From NCBI RefSeq assembly GCF_964204865.1, contig NC_135259.1:5156974-5220973 (forward strand): DNA of 64,000 nucleotides, given 5' to 3'. Shown here one piece after another: positions 51,092-62,412 of the stretch (the first letter of the stretch is position 1; each line of letters begins with the position of its first letter). The stretch comes from Styela clava (Eukaryota; Chordata; Ascidiacea; Stolidobranchia; Styelidae). The translations under genes were made by a program, and so were the position numbers. A model generated the notes under the pieces. It saw only the letters and a program-made list of their open reading frames with translations. It was not told where the DNA came from and ran no database searches.

Positions 51092-53206
51092 TGTGTAACA
51101 TCAGACCAACGGGCAGTGTATACCAATAAAACTAGGGTAAACTAGCGTAGTGAAACGCACAAACAGATCATTTTAGCAACGAAATGATAATTGCTTGTCG
51201 CTGCAGTAGTGAAATTTTAACACTCGAGATATTGGAAAATAAATAGCAGTTTTTATCTGCAAGGTATTTTCTGAGCAGACTATGTGTAAACAATGTAAAC
51301 ACAACTGTAGCTATAAAAAGTCGATGTACATATGCATGTTAACTTTATAAGTGAACCAGTTTAGTTTCAGAAATATGATCTATTCGCATTTCTTTTTTTA
51401 TTTTTATAGTAAAATATGCGTTATGCGTATTTACCAAAACCTATTTCCTTTGTACGGCAAAACATATTATAGTCATCTTGATGGTTGCTGCATGTGCAAC
51501 ACCTTTGTATTATGCGCATATTAATCCACCAGCGAAAATGCATAGAGGATGGCTAAGTAGTCGTACCCAACCTCAATGTCGTACCTAACCAAAGCAGTCG
51601 TACCTAACCAAATTCAAGCAGCTATTAAAGTAATATCATTACATCAAAATATATCATGACGCTTAAAATATTAAACGTTCATCCAAATATACTAATAAGC
51701 AACACGATAATTTTTGTCACGAACTGGCTATGTATAGATTACATCAACATCAACGCCAAATAAAGGTTTAGCTTCGACAAATAGGAATGGAAGTGGAATC
51801 GAGTAGATGATGGCTTTTTGATTAAATATACGCTATGCCACCCTCCGGCATCAAAAGACCACATTTGAACGACGGCTATTTAAAGGTGGTTTGTTACAAG
51901 TTTGCGGAGTATCTAAATTTTCGTCTCGCTGCTTCGATGTACCTTGCGGGTAGAGATGGGTGTAAAAAAATCCATAAGTATAAAATTTCTTTTTTAGAAT
52001 CACAAGGCTTGTTAGTACGCAGCTGTGCTACTTCAATTAGTCCAATTTTTCTGGCAAAATTTCTTGAAGTTGGATGATCACAAACACCACACCACATGGG
52101 TTGTTTGTAAACTCCTGATAATTGCAAACGTCTGCGTGCTGCTTCCATCAGCAGTTGAATTCCTTTATCGGCAAACATGGTGCCGATACCCCCTCCTCTG
52201 CATTCATCATCAATAACTAGATAATCGCCATAAATGATTTTCATTCCAAATTCATCCGCCAAATCATACATTTTACCGACATAAGTCTCCATTTCCCACT
52301 CATCGTGTCTAAATTATATTGTTGCAGATATTACTACCGATTTTATTGGTCTTTGGAGAAAATAAAAATAATATTGATAAAAAAAATTTTTTTTATATTC
52401 TGGAGAGCCATTAGACTGAGCATTCACTGCTTACGTTTAAAGAAAATATTAAAAGGAGTGTTTAGTTGTTTTTAATTCCAAGTCTATTTTTGTTATGACA
52501 TACACAAATATCCAAGAATACAGTGCGAGCTGATTACATTAACGTCATATGAGACTTTAAAAAAATGTTATCAATCGCGAATTGAAAAATTTCGAGTATG
52601 TGTGGCGATAATAAAAGATGAATATAATTTCTATTTTTTTTGTTGTTCTCACGTATCCATACTTTTGATGTCTTTTCCATCCTTCTCCATCGATATCAGC
52701 AAAACGACTGAAAGCTTTCTTTGCCAAATCTTCATCTTCCTCCATTGAGCATGCTGTCGCTCCAACTATTTTGACTTTGTCAGCTTTCCTCGTTTTAATA
52801 AGTGCTAGAATTCCCCGCCCGTCTTTAAATATAGCTGGATATAGATATTCATAATACACAGCAAGAAATTTTCGTCTAATATCCGGATCAGGGTTTGTGT
52901 AAATATATAGAGGATCATTTTGAAAAGCTCGTTGACATATTTTGAAACTTGCCAACCAGTCAGTTTCATTACCATCAGATAATTCAATCCACATGCTAAA
53001 AAACAAGATAGCAATGCTTAAATATATGCAAAACGAATACTTTACCCAAGTTTCCCTAAAATCACCTCCTGAACAAAGCTGAAACTGTGGAACGGCGACA
53101 GTAACTTATCAGTACAGGTACTGGGACCCGGTCTGTCCTAGGTTTACCAGGTCCTTTGACGATGATGATTCATACGTCCCAATGGTACTCAACCCTTTTT
53201 CTCTCG
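51092..53206. repeat. Tandem duplication, unit copy 2 (partner 48317-50392)
   Basis: Same content and order as copy 1, with scattered substitutions and indels. Immediately after 53206 the sequence continues into the hAT-like GTGGCCCAATTTTG, whereas copy 1 switches to the GATTCC-rich fragment. Confidence 0.92.
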
Positions 53207-53893
53207 TGGCCCAATTTTGTTACACAAACAATTCTGTGGCCCATTAACTTATTCATGTAAGGGAAAAACTACAAGAAAAACAAAACATTTCTCTTTGTAA
53301 AGATAGACACTTCCACTTTAATAATTAAAATGAGAATTACCACTCTGTAGAAAAAACCGCATTATCGTTCAGTGCCACCACCTTATCTAAAACCTTCCGA
53401 CTATCGCTGAGCAGGAGATCCCCTAATTCCCTAATTGCGATCACGGAACCGCAACAAGGTGGCAATTTTTGAATTTGATGATGTAATAACACAAAATTTT
53501 AAAGTGTTAAAACGAATCCCAAGCCTTCTAACGACAACAACAATCCTTAACCACTGGAATTTAACGAGAAAAAAAAAAATACTAATCAAGGATACTAACA
53601 ACAACAATTTAACAAAACACGATCCATAGGTCCACTTGATGTACAACGAATATGTCGCTCAAATATTTAAAATAAGGCATGAAAAATCATGTTTTTCAGA
53701 TCAAATCCATTCTGCATTGTCACTTTATATAACATTGCGCCTTTCACACTTTTCAATGTATAATTAATTAAGACAAGTTCGGTTTATCCCGTGGTCACAA
53801 AAATGCTAAATAAACATTTCCGACAATGCTACACAAATAAATACTTACTTTACTGATTGATACTTACCTTTCTGTATCTTTTGAGGACGTCAT
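51894..53893 (-). CDS. GNAT-5: GNAT-fold acetyltransferase, 3 exons, 257 aa
   Basis: Exons 53868-53893, 52663-52995 and 51894-52308 have GT-AG borders (strong donor AAAG/GTAAGTAT on the leader) and sum to 774 nt in one frame. The leader encodes M-T-S-S-K-D-T-E plus a split serine codon, leading into MWIELSDGNETDW. Its size and phase match the leaders of GNAT-1 and GNAT-2. The protein is close to GNAT-4, with QRAFQNDPLYIYTNPDP and FKDGRGILALI. The acetyl-CoA loop reads ECRGGGIG (R157-G162) against EYRGKGIG in GNAT-4; the motif R-x-x-G-x-G is kept. The leader lies outside the duplicated 2.1 kb unit, so only this copy has it in cis. Substrate unknown. Confidence 0.85.
53180..53240. mobile_element. 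hAT terminus, truncated
   Basis: CAATGGTACTCAACCCTTTT then CTCTCGTGGCCC is a common hAT end style. The opposite end was not found. The first 27 bp are repeated at 50367-50392 in the duplicate unit. The sequence from 53241 to the GNAT-5 leader is intronic, with nothing else recognised. Confidence 0.55.
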
Positions 53894-54238
53894 TTCAAAT
53901 ATTTTCGTTAGTAGTAGCTGATCAGTTGTAAAGACGCGTAAATATGAGTACTCGTTACACAATATCCGTGTGCGACAAAGTTGCAAGGCGTACAATTGTT
54001 TAGAGACCGACTGCAGTACGCGACTGGCAAAAACGTTTTATTGAGTTCAGATTTGGATATTGATATATGAAGCATTTCCGTTACGTAAGGTCTGAACAAA
54101 AACAGAAAATTCCAATGGATTTTTAATATTATTCCAACACTGACACCACCATTTTATCCCGTTCGTTAGCTTATGTAGGAAAAGACGGAAATAATATGTG
54201 TCCGTATAAAGTTTCAAGACAAATGATTTGAATGACTT

Positions 54239-56913
54239 TTGCTAACGTGTAGCATAGTCCGGGTGATTAGATTAAATACAGAAAATCACAGCTAAGGTGC
54301 CCGAGTTCGAGTTGCTGTGTAACTGCCACGCACCGCAACATGTCGTTGCGTGTCAACTTAAGAAAAGAAATCAAATATATTTTGAATAGTTTACTTTATG
54401 TCAATCAAAATTCCCTTGCATAATTCTAATTGTTGTATAAATCAAAAAATTATATAATCAGCGCTTTTGTCAACTGAAAACTGATTTCGCTTAAGGCTTG
54501 ATTTTGTGTGACCATGTATTAAAAACATTTTTCTGTATTGTATTGTATTGATGGGGATGTTCGGCAGTTACCAAGATGTACAGCGGGCAGGGGTGGCCAT
54601 TTCCGAATACTAAACTATTCCGAATACATTCTAAAATAATGTTTTCGAATCTGGAATTCCGAATACATTCTAAAATCGAAAATAACACATTTTTGGTTAG
54701 TTTATTAAAACCCAGTGAATTAGGAAATAAGCTTCAATAAAAATATCAGAATAAAGCCACAAACCAACAATATATGTACACAATGTAATTGATAGCTATC
54801 AATAAAGAATAATAGCAACTTGTGACACAGTCAATTTATTAAAATTATTCACTTTGTACAAATGACCATATGAAATGATAGCCTAAGAGTTGTCTGACGC
54901 TTTCTATCATTTACGATAATAGTCAAGTCTATTGACAAAAATACTACTTGTATTCAGATAATTGTGTATATTTTCTGAGAGTAATAAAATTTATTGTCAA
55001 TACAGGCAACTGAAACAAGCAACAACAATCGAAAATCCATTATGCCTTTAAAAATTCTAATATTTAAGCATAGAGTATTCTATTACCTACCAGTATATTT
55101 GTATATTAATTTATGTGAACCATATTGTTATTATGTGTAACATATTGTTGTGTTTGAAATTAGAAATAAATTAGTAGAGGATAGATGACCACCACTGCCA
55201 GCCGCGCAGCCAGGATTTTCGAAATCGGAAATTCCCATTGCCGCCTGTAACACCCACCGCGATTCCGCGATCGTTAAAAGAGCCGCCTTTTCAGCGTATA
55301 ATGATCATCCTGTTACGTAAAATATTCAATCCGTGACAACTACGAGATTCTAAAATATCTTTATATATTAATTTAATGTGTCCAACGTAACTCGCGGTTT
55401 CTTCTTCTTACGTCAAAAAAAAACAAACATTACTATTCGGTCCACGGCGATCTGTGACCTAAAAGTACGAGATAAACTGCCTGATGTATTTAATTTTAAT
55501 ACGTTTTTTTTGCAATCTTGCCAAGATGCCAACCCGTTATCGCCGTTAGAAAAATCTCAAATAATGATATAAAATCCTGTTAAGTGTAGAGTATAATTCA
55601 TTTCATACATTGAATATACATATAAAGTTTAGCAGTAAATTAAAAATACATATTCATCGCCGCGATTATGCCACCTGTTAAGAGAGCCGACTTTTACAAC
55701 AAATAATATAACAACGAATACAACGAGCTGTGCAAAGTGATGAATTCGTGACCGATACGGGCATATTTAAAATGTCTTGCTTTATTAATTTAATTGTCTT
55801 CAATTTAACCCGCGGTTGCGTCGACAAAATAAAATCCTCACCACTCTCATATTATCATATACCATTGCAATCCGCGGTCATAAGAATAAAAACGCGTGGT
55901 AAACTGCCCGATTAAATAATGTTTCGATCCGTATTTTGCGAATTCGGCAAATATTTAGATTTTATAAAATATTTAGCTCAATCGAAATGCTGCCACTCTG
56001 ATTATTTTTAGATAAAACCGTTTGAAAAATCCATAAATCTTCTATAACATCTCAGAGTGAAATTTATTTCATCAAAATAAAATTGATTGAATATACTTTG
56101 AAAATATTCGACGGCAATTTAAAAGTAATGAATAATCAGGCAAATCCCGCCCTCAATTCGTGACGATATGTTTCTAAACGCCGACCAAACATAATGTGTG
56201 CCAGAGGCACACGGAATTCTGCGATTTTCACTGCCTAGAAATGCGTTTTTTAAATTTTCGCGGGCCTCAATGAAACTTATATTGTCCACGGTTTTATTTT
56301 CAGTATTTTAAATTGCCGCTTTTCAATCAAAAAGTTGCGTTGTCTTTAGAAACTCGCCGCAATTCCGTGCGCAAAAATAAAATAATTGTCATCGTTATCG
56401 TGGAACAAATTTGTGAAAAATTTTCGTTTTAGAGAAATAACACAAACGTAAAGGCATTTACGGCCTAAATAACACGTTACGCTGATGAGTGATGAAAACA
56501 ATCACGCGCAAGTTTCTATCGAGAATGCTTTCATTCAACGGGAACGTCTTGAGAGCGGCGTCGAAAATGTGTGACGTCACACAAATATCCGATATTCTTA
56601 TGAACGCTAATTCCGATATTCGAATAACGAGATATTCGAATACTTTATTCGAATTGGCCATCCCTGACAGCGGGCAGTGAATGTGAACATTTTTAAAGTA
56701 CTGGACTAAACTATACTAAGCAACAAGCCATGTTTTACCTATTTTGATTGTTTCAGAGACAGTGACATTATTTATTGAACAATCGTGTATATAGAGATAA
56801 AATACACACACTTAAGATGAAATGCTGCGATTATGGCATTGATTTTCAAATCAAAGCTATTTTAAGTGACCCTCGCATTTTCCTTTAACTGTACTTGATT
56901 TTTTAAAGTCCAC
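54239..56913 (+). repeat. tRNA-derived SINE-like repeat, split by a hAT element
   Basis: At 54250-54262 TAGCATAGTCCGG resembles a pol III A box, and at 54303-54313 GAGTTCGAGTT resembles a B box. The repeat body runs to 54587 and resumes at 56675-56913 after the hAT insertion. A reverse-complement copy at 63437-64000 lacks the insertion, and its B box GGTTCGAGTCG is better kept. Shared blocks include GCTTGATTTTGTGTGACCA, TTCGGCAGTTACCAAGATGT, AAGCAACAAGCC and GCGATTATGGCATTGATT. Family unknown; a structured tail was not identified. Confidence 0.65.
54588..56666. mobile_element. Non-autonomous hAT element, 2079 bp, inside the SINE-like repeat
   Basis: The exact 8 bp duplication ACAGCGGG lies at 54580-54587 and 56667-56674. 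The ends are CAGGGGTGGCCATTTCCGAA and the complement of TTCGAATTGGCCATCCCTG, with TATTCGAATA-type palindromes in both sub-ends. The interior carries two successive reverse copies of the shared core (about 55190-55560 and 55650-55940). No transposase. Confidence 0.93.
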
Positions 56914-56973
56914 CAAAAGAGTACTCACAATATTATATTAAATATTCCAGTTGACATTCAACTGCGGCAAACT

Positions 56974-57181
56974 TACCTACCTCGCTGGAGCATAACAATA
57001 TGTATGTACAGCGGGTGCTTGTGGTAGCATTTCAGATTCTGGTCATTTTGTGACATAAACTTCCAAAACGTTGCATAGCTGTATCACTGTTGTTGGCTGC
57101 TAAAAGGTACATTCGTTCCATTCATTTTAACACTAAAGTTGTTTCCAAGTTTGATAGGCAAAAAATATGACTGCATGCTAG
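56974..57181 (+). repeat. Dispersed repeat, partner 46763-46973
   Basis: Same-strand counterpart of the 46.76 kb repeat, with blocks ACTGTTGTTGGCTGCTAAAAG and TTTTAACACTAAAGTTGTTT. 57182-57720 shows nothing recognised. Confidence 0.75.
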
Positions 57182-57719
57182 TTTACTGTCTGCCAGAATA
57201 CTGTTCTACAGTGTTGAATATTTGCTGGCACAATTTATTGCAAAATTACTAAACTAGGTAAGTTTCTTAGCTTGCCTAACGTTTCCAAAATTAACTACCA
57301 ATACCTTTGGACAACCACCAGGTTCAAAAATACAGTTTAGAAAATGGAGAAATGCAAATGAATTTATATACATTTTTAGCATAAAGATAAGCAGTTCATT
57401 TTTTACGAGTTATCATGCATGTGGACGATTCCCCGGCCCTTGACCGCTGAAAAATAAAGTCGCTAATGACGTTTGCGGTTGCATTTTGTTTACATTTCCG
57501 ATTGTTTTTGTCAGCGTGACATGTTATTTAAGTCGTAAAAATCTTTATTTCGGTGTTTATTTTCCCTAAATCGAAAATTTCCTTCGACATAAGTTTTGTG
57601 CCGCGAAGACGATGATAATAACTTTTTTCGTTCTCACATGGAACCATGACACCTGTGAGGAAAATGAGTTAGTTTTAATCATATATTCATCAGCAACGAG
57701 ATGCTAAATATAGAATAAA

Positions 57720-58250
57720 AAAGTGAATCCGCAACCAATTCTTGATTGAAAAGGCGGCATTTTAAAATACTGAAAATAAAACGAAAGCATCAGAAGTTTT
57801 GTTTTGGAATCGATCGCGACAGATTAAAAACACTTTCTTAGACATTGCAAATCATGAATTCCTTGTGCCTACCCCCTGTAGTGTTCTAAAACTCGCGACT
57901 TGAAATAAAGTTTACTCCTGGGATTTTATCGCAGACTTAGGAATTTTTCTAACAGTAATATCTTAAAAATAATAGAGTGTGCAACATTGCAACGGAGCGG
58001 AGTAAGAGTTGCAGGGACTGCTCATATTGGTATAGTTTGCAAGAATACGAATCAAAACAAAATGTAATCGGGCACTTTGCCACACATTTTTCTGCCCGCG
58101 GATTGCCGTGGTATTTTGTTGTAGTGGTTTCAAATCACAGATTTAATTCATCACAATTAAATAAATAAAACAACCATTTTAAATATCTGTATCGGTCATG
58201 GGTTGAATATTTTATTCAACAGAAAGTGATTTTAAAGAAGAAATTTCGAA
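57720..58250. mobile_element. hAT relic sharing the interior core
   Basis: It aligns with 31850-32560 inside the intronic hAT element. Shared phrases are AATCGGGCACTTT, CACGCATTTTT/CACACATTTTT, ATTGCCGTGGTATTTT and GGTTGAATATTTTATTCAAC. No terminal repeats remain, so the limits are approximate. Confidence 0.6.
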
Positions 58251-58257
58251 CTTTTTT

Positions 58258-58331
58258 TCCTACACCCATCTCTACCTGCAAGGTATATTGAGGCAGCAAA
58301 GCGAAAATTTAGATGCCCTGCACATTTGTAA
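58258..58331 (+). pseudogene. GNAT-8: last 23 codons of a GNAT gene
   Basis: The plus frame from 58260 reads LHPSLPARYIEAAKRKF, then RCPAHL and a stop at 58329-58331. This matches the C-terminus LHPSLPARYIEAARRKF, RYSANL of GNAT-5 almost residue for residue. Nothing upstream continues the gene; a hAT relic abuts directly. It is a terminal scrap of another family member. 58332-58680 shows nothing recognised. Confidence 0.85.
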
Positions 58332-58679
58332 CAATCCGATGTACTTGAAGACCTGTTAATTCAAGTCTGTAGACAGAATAACTATACTTCCGTCTGATAC
58401 TTCCGTTGGCAGTACTGGACATCAAGTCATTGGACTGGATCCGGTAATGTCATTCTGACTCGTGAAAGTAAAAAAAAAAAAAAAAGTGAATTGGCTTTTG
58501 TAAGTTGACCATCAATGGTTCAGTTTATATATATGTGAGTAAACCGGTAGAGCAATGACCACATTTAGATATCATCAGTCAAGATATCTGGAAGCATAGT
58601 CCGTTTAAAATAGTTTCGACAGACATAGCGCTAATTTTGTTGTAAAAATAAAGAGGGAATTCGAACGATATAAATAATA

Positions 58680-58870
58680 TAGCGTAAGTGATTTACCTAG
58701 TTAATATGAATAAGTACATCAACCATGTTGTATTTATGTTGTTTACACATAGAATGTTCAAAGAATAGTTTGCAGATAAAAACGGATATTCGTTTTCAAA
58801 TGACCGGAGTGTTGAAATGTCGCTACTGCTGTAACAAAGCAATGCTTACTTTTGCAGCATTGTCTAAATA
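58680..58870 (-). repeat. Dispersed repeat R, reverse copy
   Basis: Reverse complement of part of the repeat at 48317-48600 (TTTTTATCTGCAAACTATTC and ATTTTAACACTC blocks). Together with flanking DNA to about 59130 it also aligns directly with 60290-60720. Confidence 0.7.
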
Positions 58871-59159
58871 CGACTGAATTGCATGCAAAATGGATAAATA
58901 TAACGGACAGTGATAATTCGTCTATATTTAATGTTGAGAACAAAATGCTATTTGATAAACACATGACAGCAATACCGTGATTTCGTGATATGTAGAGGGA
59001 GGAACAGATCCTCGTGTTGTTAGAAAGTGAGCAATAACCAGCAGAGTTTGTGTGACGTTGCTAATATAAAATTTTAATCGGCAAAATCGGCTTATAGCCC
59101 AGGTATACAGTATTCAAGAAACATATCTGAAGCCAGGTACAGGGCCACCAAAGCGAAGG

Positions 59160-59340
59160 TTTATTGGAGTATTTTGTGATAGTGCTTTTATTTTACCATA
59201 AGTCGACGCAAAGGCGAGTTACGATGAACACAATTAAATTAATATGGCAAGACATTTTACATGCATGCATCGGCCATGTATTGAAAATTTTACGCAACAG
59301 AAAAAAGTCGGCTGTTTTAAGAGTAGCATAATTGCGGCGC
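59160..59340 (+). repeat. Copy of the shared hAT interior core
   Basis: It contains AGTGCTTTTATTTTACC, AAGTCGACGCAAAGGCGAGT, ACGATGAACACAATTAAATT and a decayed ATTGAATATTTTACGCAACA phrase. These are also seen at 61005-61200, 58100-58250 and 32390-32560, and reversed at 40880-41000, 55310-55400 and 55660-55810. Confidence 0.7.
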
Positions 59341-59977
59341 CTGTGGGTGGGGCCGTTCCAGGAGAATTTTTTATATCGATTCTTGAAAATACTTGTCCTA
59401 AAATGCATGAGTGGCAGTACTCTGTCGGATATGAATTTGATGCTTTGATAAGTGGCGCAGAAATTTTCAGGCTCTTTTAAATTTTAGTTCAATGCTACTT
59501 ATAAAAAAGTTGCAAAGACCGACCCACTTGACTGGCTAACCCCACCTAAACCACGATGGCTTGACTTACAAATCGATCAGAGGAGTTTCAACCCTTCATT
59601 GATGATGCTCACATTTAAAGCCTGAACTCACCTTAACACGGAAATCATTTATCCTAAATATAATTATGATCCAATTATTAAAACAATCTCAATACACTGA
59701 TTACTGATGATGACAAAAGTGAACATCAAATTCAAGAAACCGTAGGAGCCCAACTCATCTGCATTTACCTGCTGTTGTGATCTATGTAGTAATCACAATT
59801 GTAGAGAATATGTAACTTCTCACTGTACTATATAACGATACTGTAATAGATGTGAAGTGAACACAAGACATTTTTGATATCGCACACCTTACTTGACTGG
59901 TCCCCAAGCGTCGAAATAATTTATCTTTGAGTTAAAGATTTGACTGCCGCATAAAAACACCTATGATGATCCTATAA

Positions 59978-60285
59978 CGGTCAATTGCTCTGGTATATAC
60001 AGACTAATATGCAATCTATACGAAATGAGTCTTTGAACAACGTTTCAATCTTCCGTCAAAGCCTTTTATGGCACACAAAATTGTAAAACGAGAATCTGAA
60101 TTTAGGTATGGTTAAATAATCTTCGAGGATTTTGTACTATACAACTGGTTAGAAAAAAATTTATACATCTTAGTGGAATAATGAATTATTTATATCTATT
60201 TTGATTAAATAGGATTATATTTGGCAATAAAAACAATGGTATTAATTTAACAGTAAAACTAGCACATGAAGATCAAATTAATGCG
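59978..60285 (+). repeat. Duplicate of the DNA just upstream of GNAT-6
   Basis: Collinear with 62092-62378, sharing GGTCAATTGCTCTGGTATAT, ATGGCACACAAAATTGTAA, GAATTTAGGTATGG and ACTAGCACATGAAGATCAAA. The other copy runs to within about 35 bp of the GNAT-6 first main exon. This copy switches to dispersed repeat R and has no exon. Confidence 0.85.
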
Positions 60286-60289
60286 AATA

Positions 60290-60870
60290 AGTATATATAC
60301 ATCAACTATGTTGTTTACACATAGGCTGCTCAAAGAATAGTTTGCAGATAACTACTAATATTAGTTTTCAAATTATCTTGAGTGTTAAAATGTCGCTTCT
60401 GCAGCAACAAAGCAATGTTTACTTTTGCAGCATTGTCTAAATACGACTGAGTTGCATGCAAAATGGATAAATATAACGGACAGTGAAAATCCGTCTATAT
60501 TTTAACGTTGAGAGCAAACATGCAAACAAAATGATATTTGATAAACACATGACAGCAATACCGTGATTTCGTGATATGTAAAGGGTGGAACAGATCCACG
60601 TGATGTTAGAAAGTGAGCAATAACTAGCAGAGTTTGTGTGACGTTGCTAATATGAATTTTTACTAGGCGAAATCGGCGTATGCAGTTAGCTATTCAATAA
60701 ACACGTCTGAAGCCAGATATGAGGCCATCAAGCGAAGGTATATTGATTGATGTGTGGTTAAGATCGAGTGAGCTCAACCAATCGTTATATCTATTTTGCT
60801 ACGATGACGTGCGTTTCACTTCACCATTTAACGATAGCTTTATTGCTATGTTGGTCTGATGTTCTAAATC
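60290..60870 (-). repeat. Dispersed repeat R, longest reverse copy
   Basis: On minus it starts near AACATCAGACCAACATAGC and includes AAGTGAAACGCAC and further blocks down to TATCTGCAAACTATTCTTTG. It pairs with 48317-48600. Confidence 0.7.
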
Positions 60871-61004
60871 TTGAACATCCTGGCTGATTCAATAACATTC
60901 CAAAAAATGCAATACAGAAAAACTTAATCTGCGAAGTCAGAGCTGCGCTGTGTTAAGTTAGCAAGGGGGGTGTTTGAGGCTATTCTGTGTCTTCAGATAG
61001 CCGT

Positions 61005-61200
61005 AGTATTTCGTAGTAGTGCTTTTATTTTACCGCAAGTCGGCGCAAAGGCGAGTTACGATGAACACAATTAAATTATTATGACAAGACATTCTAAATG
61101 CGCGTATTGTCCATAGATTGAGTATTTTAGGCAACAGAAAAAATTATTATCCGTTGAAAAAGTAAGCTGCTGAAGTCGGCATTATTGCGGCGCGATAGAG
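61005..61200 (+). repeat. Copy of the shared hAT interior core
   Basis: Close to 59160-59340: TAGTGCTTTTATTTTACCGC, GGCGCAAAGGCGAGTTACGA and TTGAGTATTTTAGGCAACAG. No terminal repeats nearby. Confidence 0.7.
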
Positions 61201-62091
61201 TGAGACAGATTCGAAAAAGTGAATAATTTGCCTTTGGCCGGATTTTTACTTGGTAATATTTGAATGTTGGGTTTGTTTATGGACGCAGTGAACAGTTTAG
61301 TGATTACAAAATTACACGATCGTTTTTTGTTTTTATAACAGTTCTCAAACCCGGTATTTAATGCCTATGTCATATATTTAATGTCAAAGGAATGTCATCG
61401 TCAAGAATGCAGAAATTTCAGAACTCACTTTCAATTGATTGAAATTAGGCCCATGAAATCAATGAATTTATTTCAGATTTAATAATATAAATTTAAAATA
61501 TTCAACAAGTATACAAAGTGTTTTTATGTTGCCAATGCAGAAAATTTGTTTAAGGGATTTTTTGAAAAAATATCCGAAATATTTTGGTTGAACATTGATT
61601 CCAAAAATATTAAATCTCCATTTTCTATGTCCCCCCGTTTTTTAAATGATACTGTTGAATCTTTCCTTAGTTTTAAGGACATACTTCGATTAATTTAACA
61701 GAATTCCCCATTGTGCCTCAGGGTCTGTCCGAATGTGCCCCACTCGTGGGATACAGTGGGAGACAAACGTTTTTTTTTCAAAGCATTTTGGCGGTGAGAT
61801 GTATGTCGCGAGGGAATTTCTTAGTCGCTGAATAAAAACCACATTTACTCCTCTCCGCATTTGCCCCGCAAAATGAAATGAAAGTACAGAATATAGAACT
61901 CAAAATATGCAGAAGAAAAAAAAGTGTCTCAACCTTCCACACTTTCCCCTACTCAGTTTCTAGCTACCGGAATATTTCATTATTTTCCTAATGAGGAAGA
62001 TTTCTTATTTAAATGCACATAAAAAGATATAGGATAAAATTTTGATGACCCTGTGGATTCTCACAGTCACAACCTGTGATTGTGACCACAC
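61201..62091. other. Upstream flank of GNAT-6, nothing recognised
   Basis: A short leader exon for GNAT-6 would be expected upstream, as for GNAT-1, -2 and -5. No convincing ATG-plus-donor was found here. A superficially similar ATGTCAAAGGAATG near 61381 lacks a GT donor. Confidence 0.4.
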
Positions 62092-62412
62092 TAACGGTCA
62101 ATTGCTCTGGTATATACAGACTAGTATGCAATCTATACAAAATGAGTCTTTAAATCACGCTTTCGTCGTCAATTAACGCCTTGTATGGCACACAAAATTG
62201 TAACTCGAGAGTCCGAATTTAGGTATGGCTAAATAAGCTCTGAGGAATTTGTTCTACAAAACTCGTTAGAAACAATTTATAAATTTCATCGAAAATATGA
62301 AATTATTTACATCTATTTTAAATAAATGGGATCAGTATTAACTTAATAGTAAACTAGCACATGAAGATCAAATTCAGTTCATGTTTTAGTTTAGTAATTT
62401 ATCTACCTCAGA

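Noticed and set aside
54250..54313. A functional tRNA gene
   Set aside because: A- and B-box-like motifs are present, but no cloverleaf, acceptor stem pairing or anticodon arm can be drawn; a SINE-like repeat explains it better.
59131..59165. GNAT-like C-terminal phrase (CCACCAAAGCGAAGG) here and near 60715
   Set aside because: It resembles the end of GNAT-8 over only about 30 bases, with no stop at the expected place. It belongs to a repeated stretch and could be chance.
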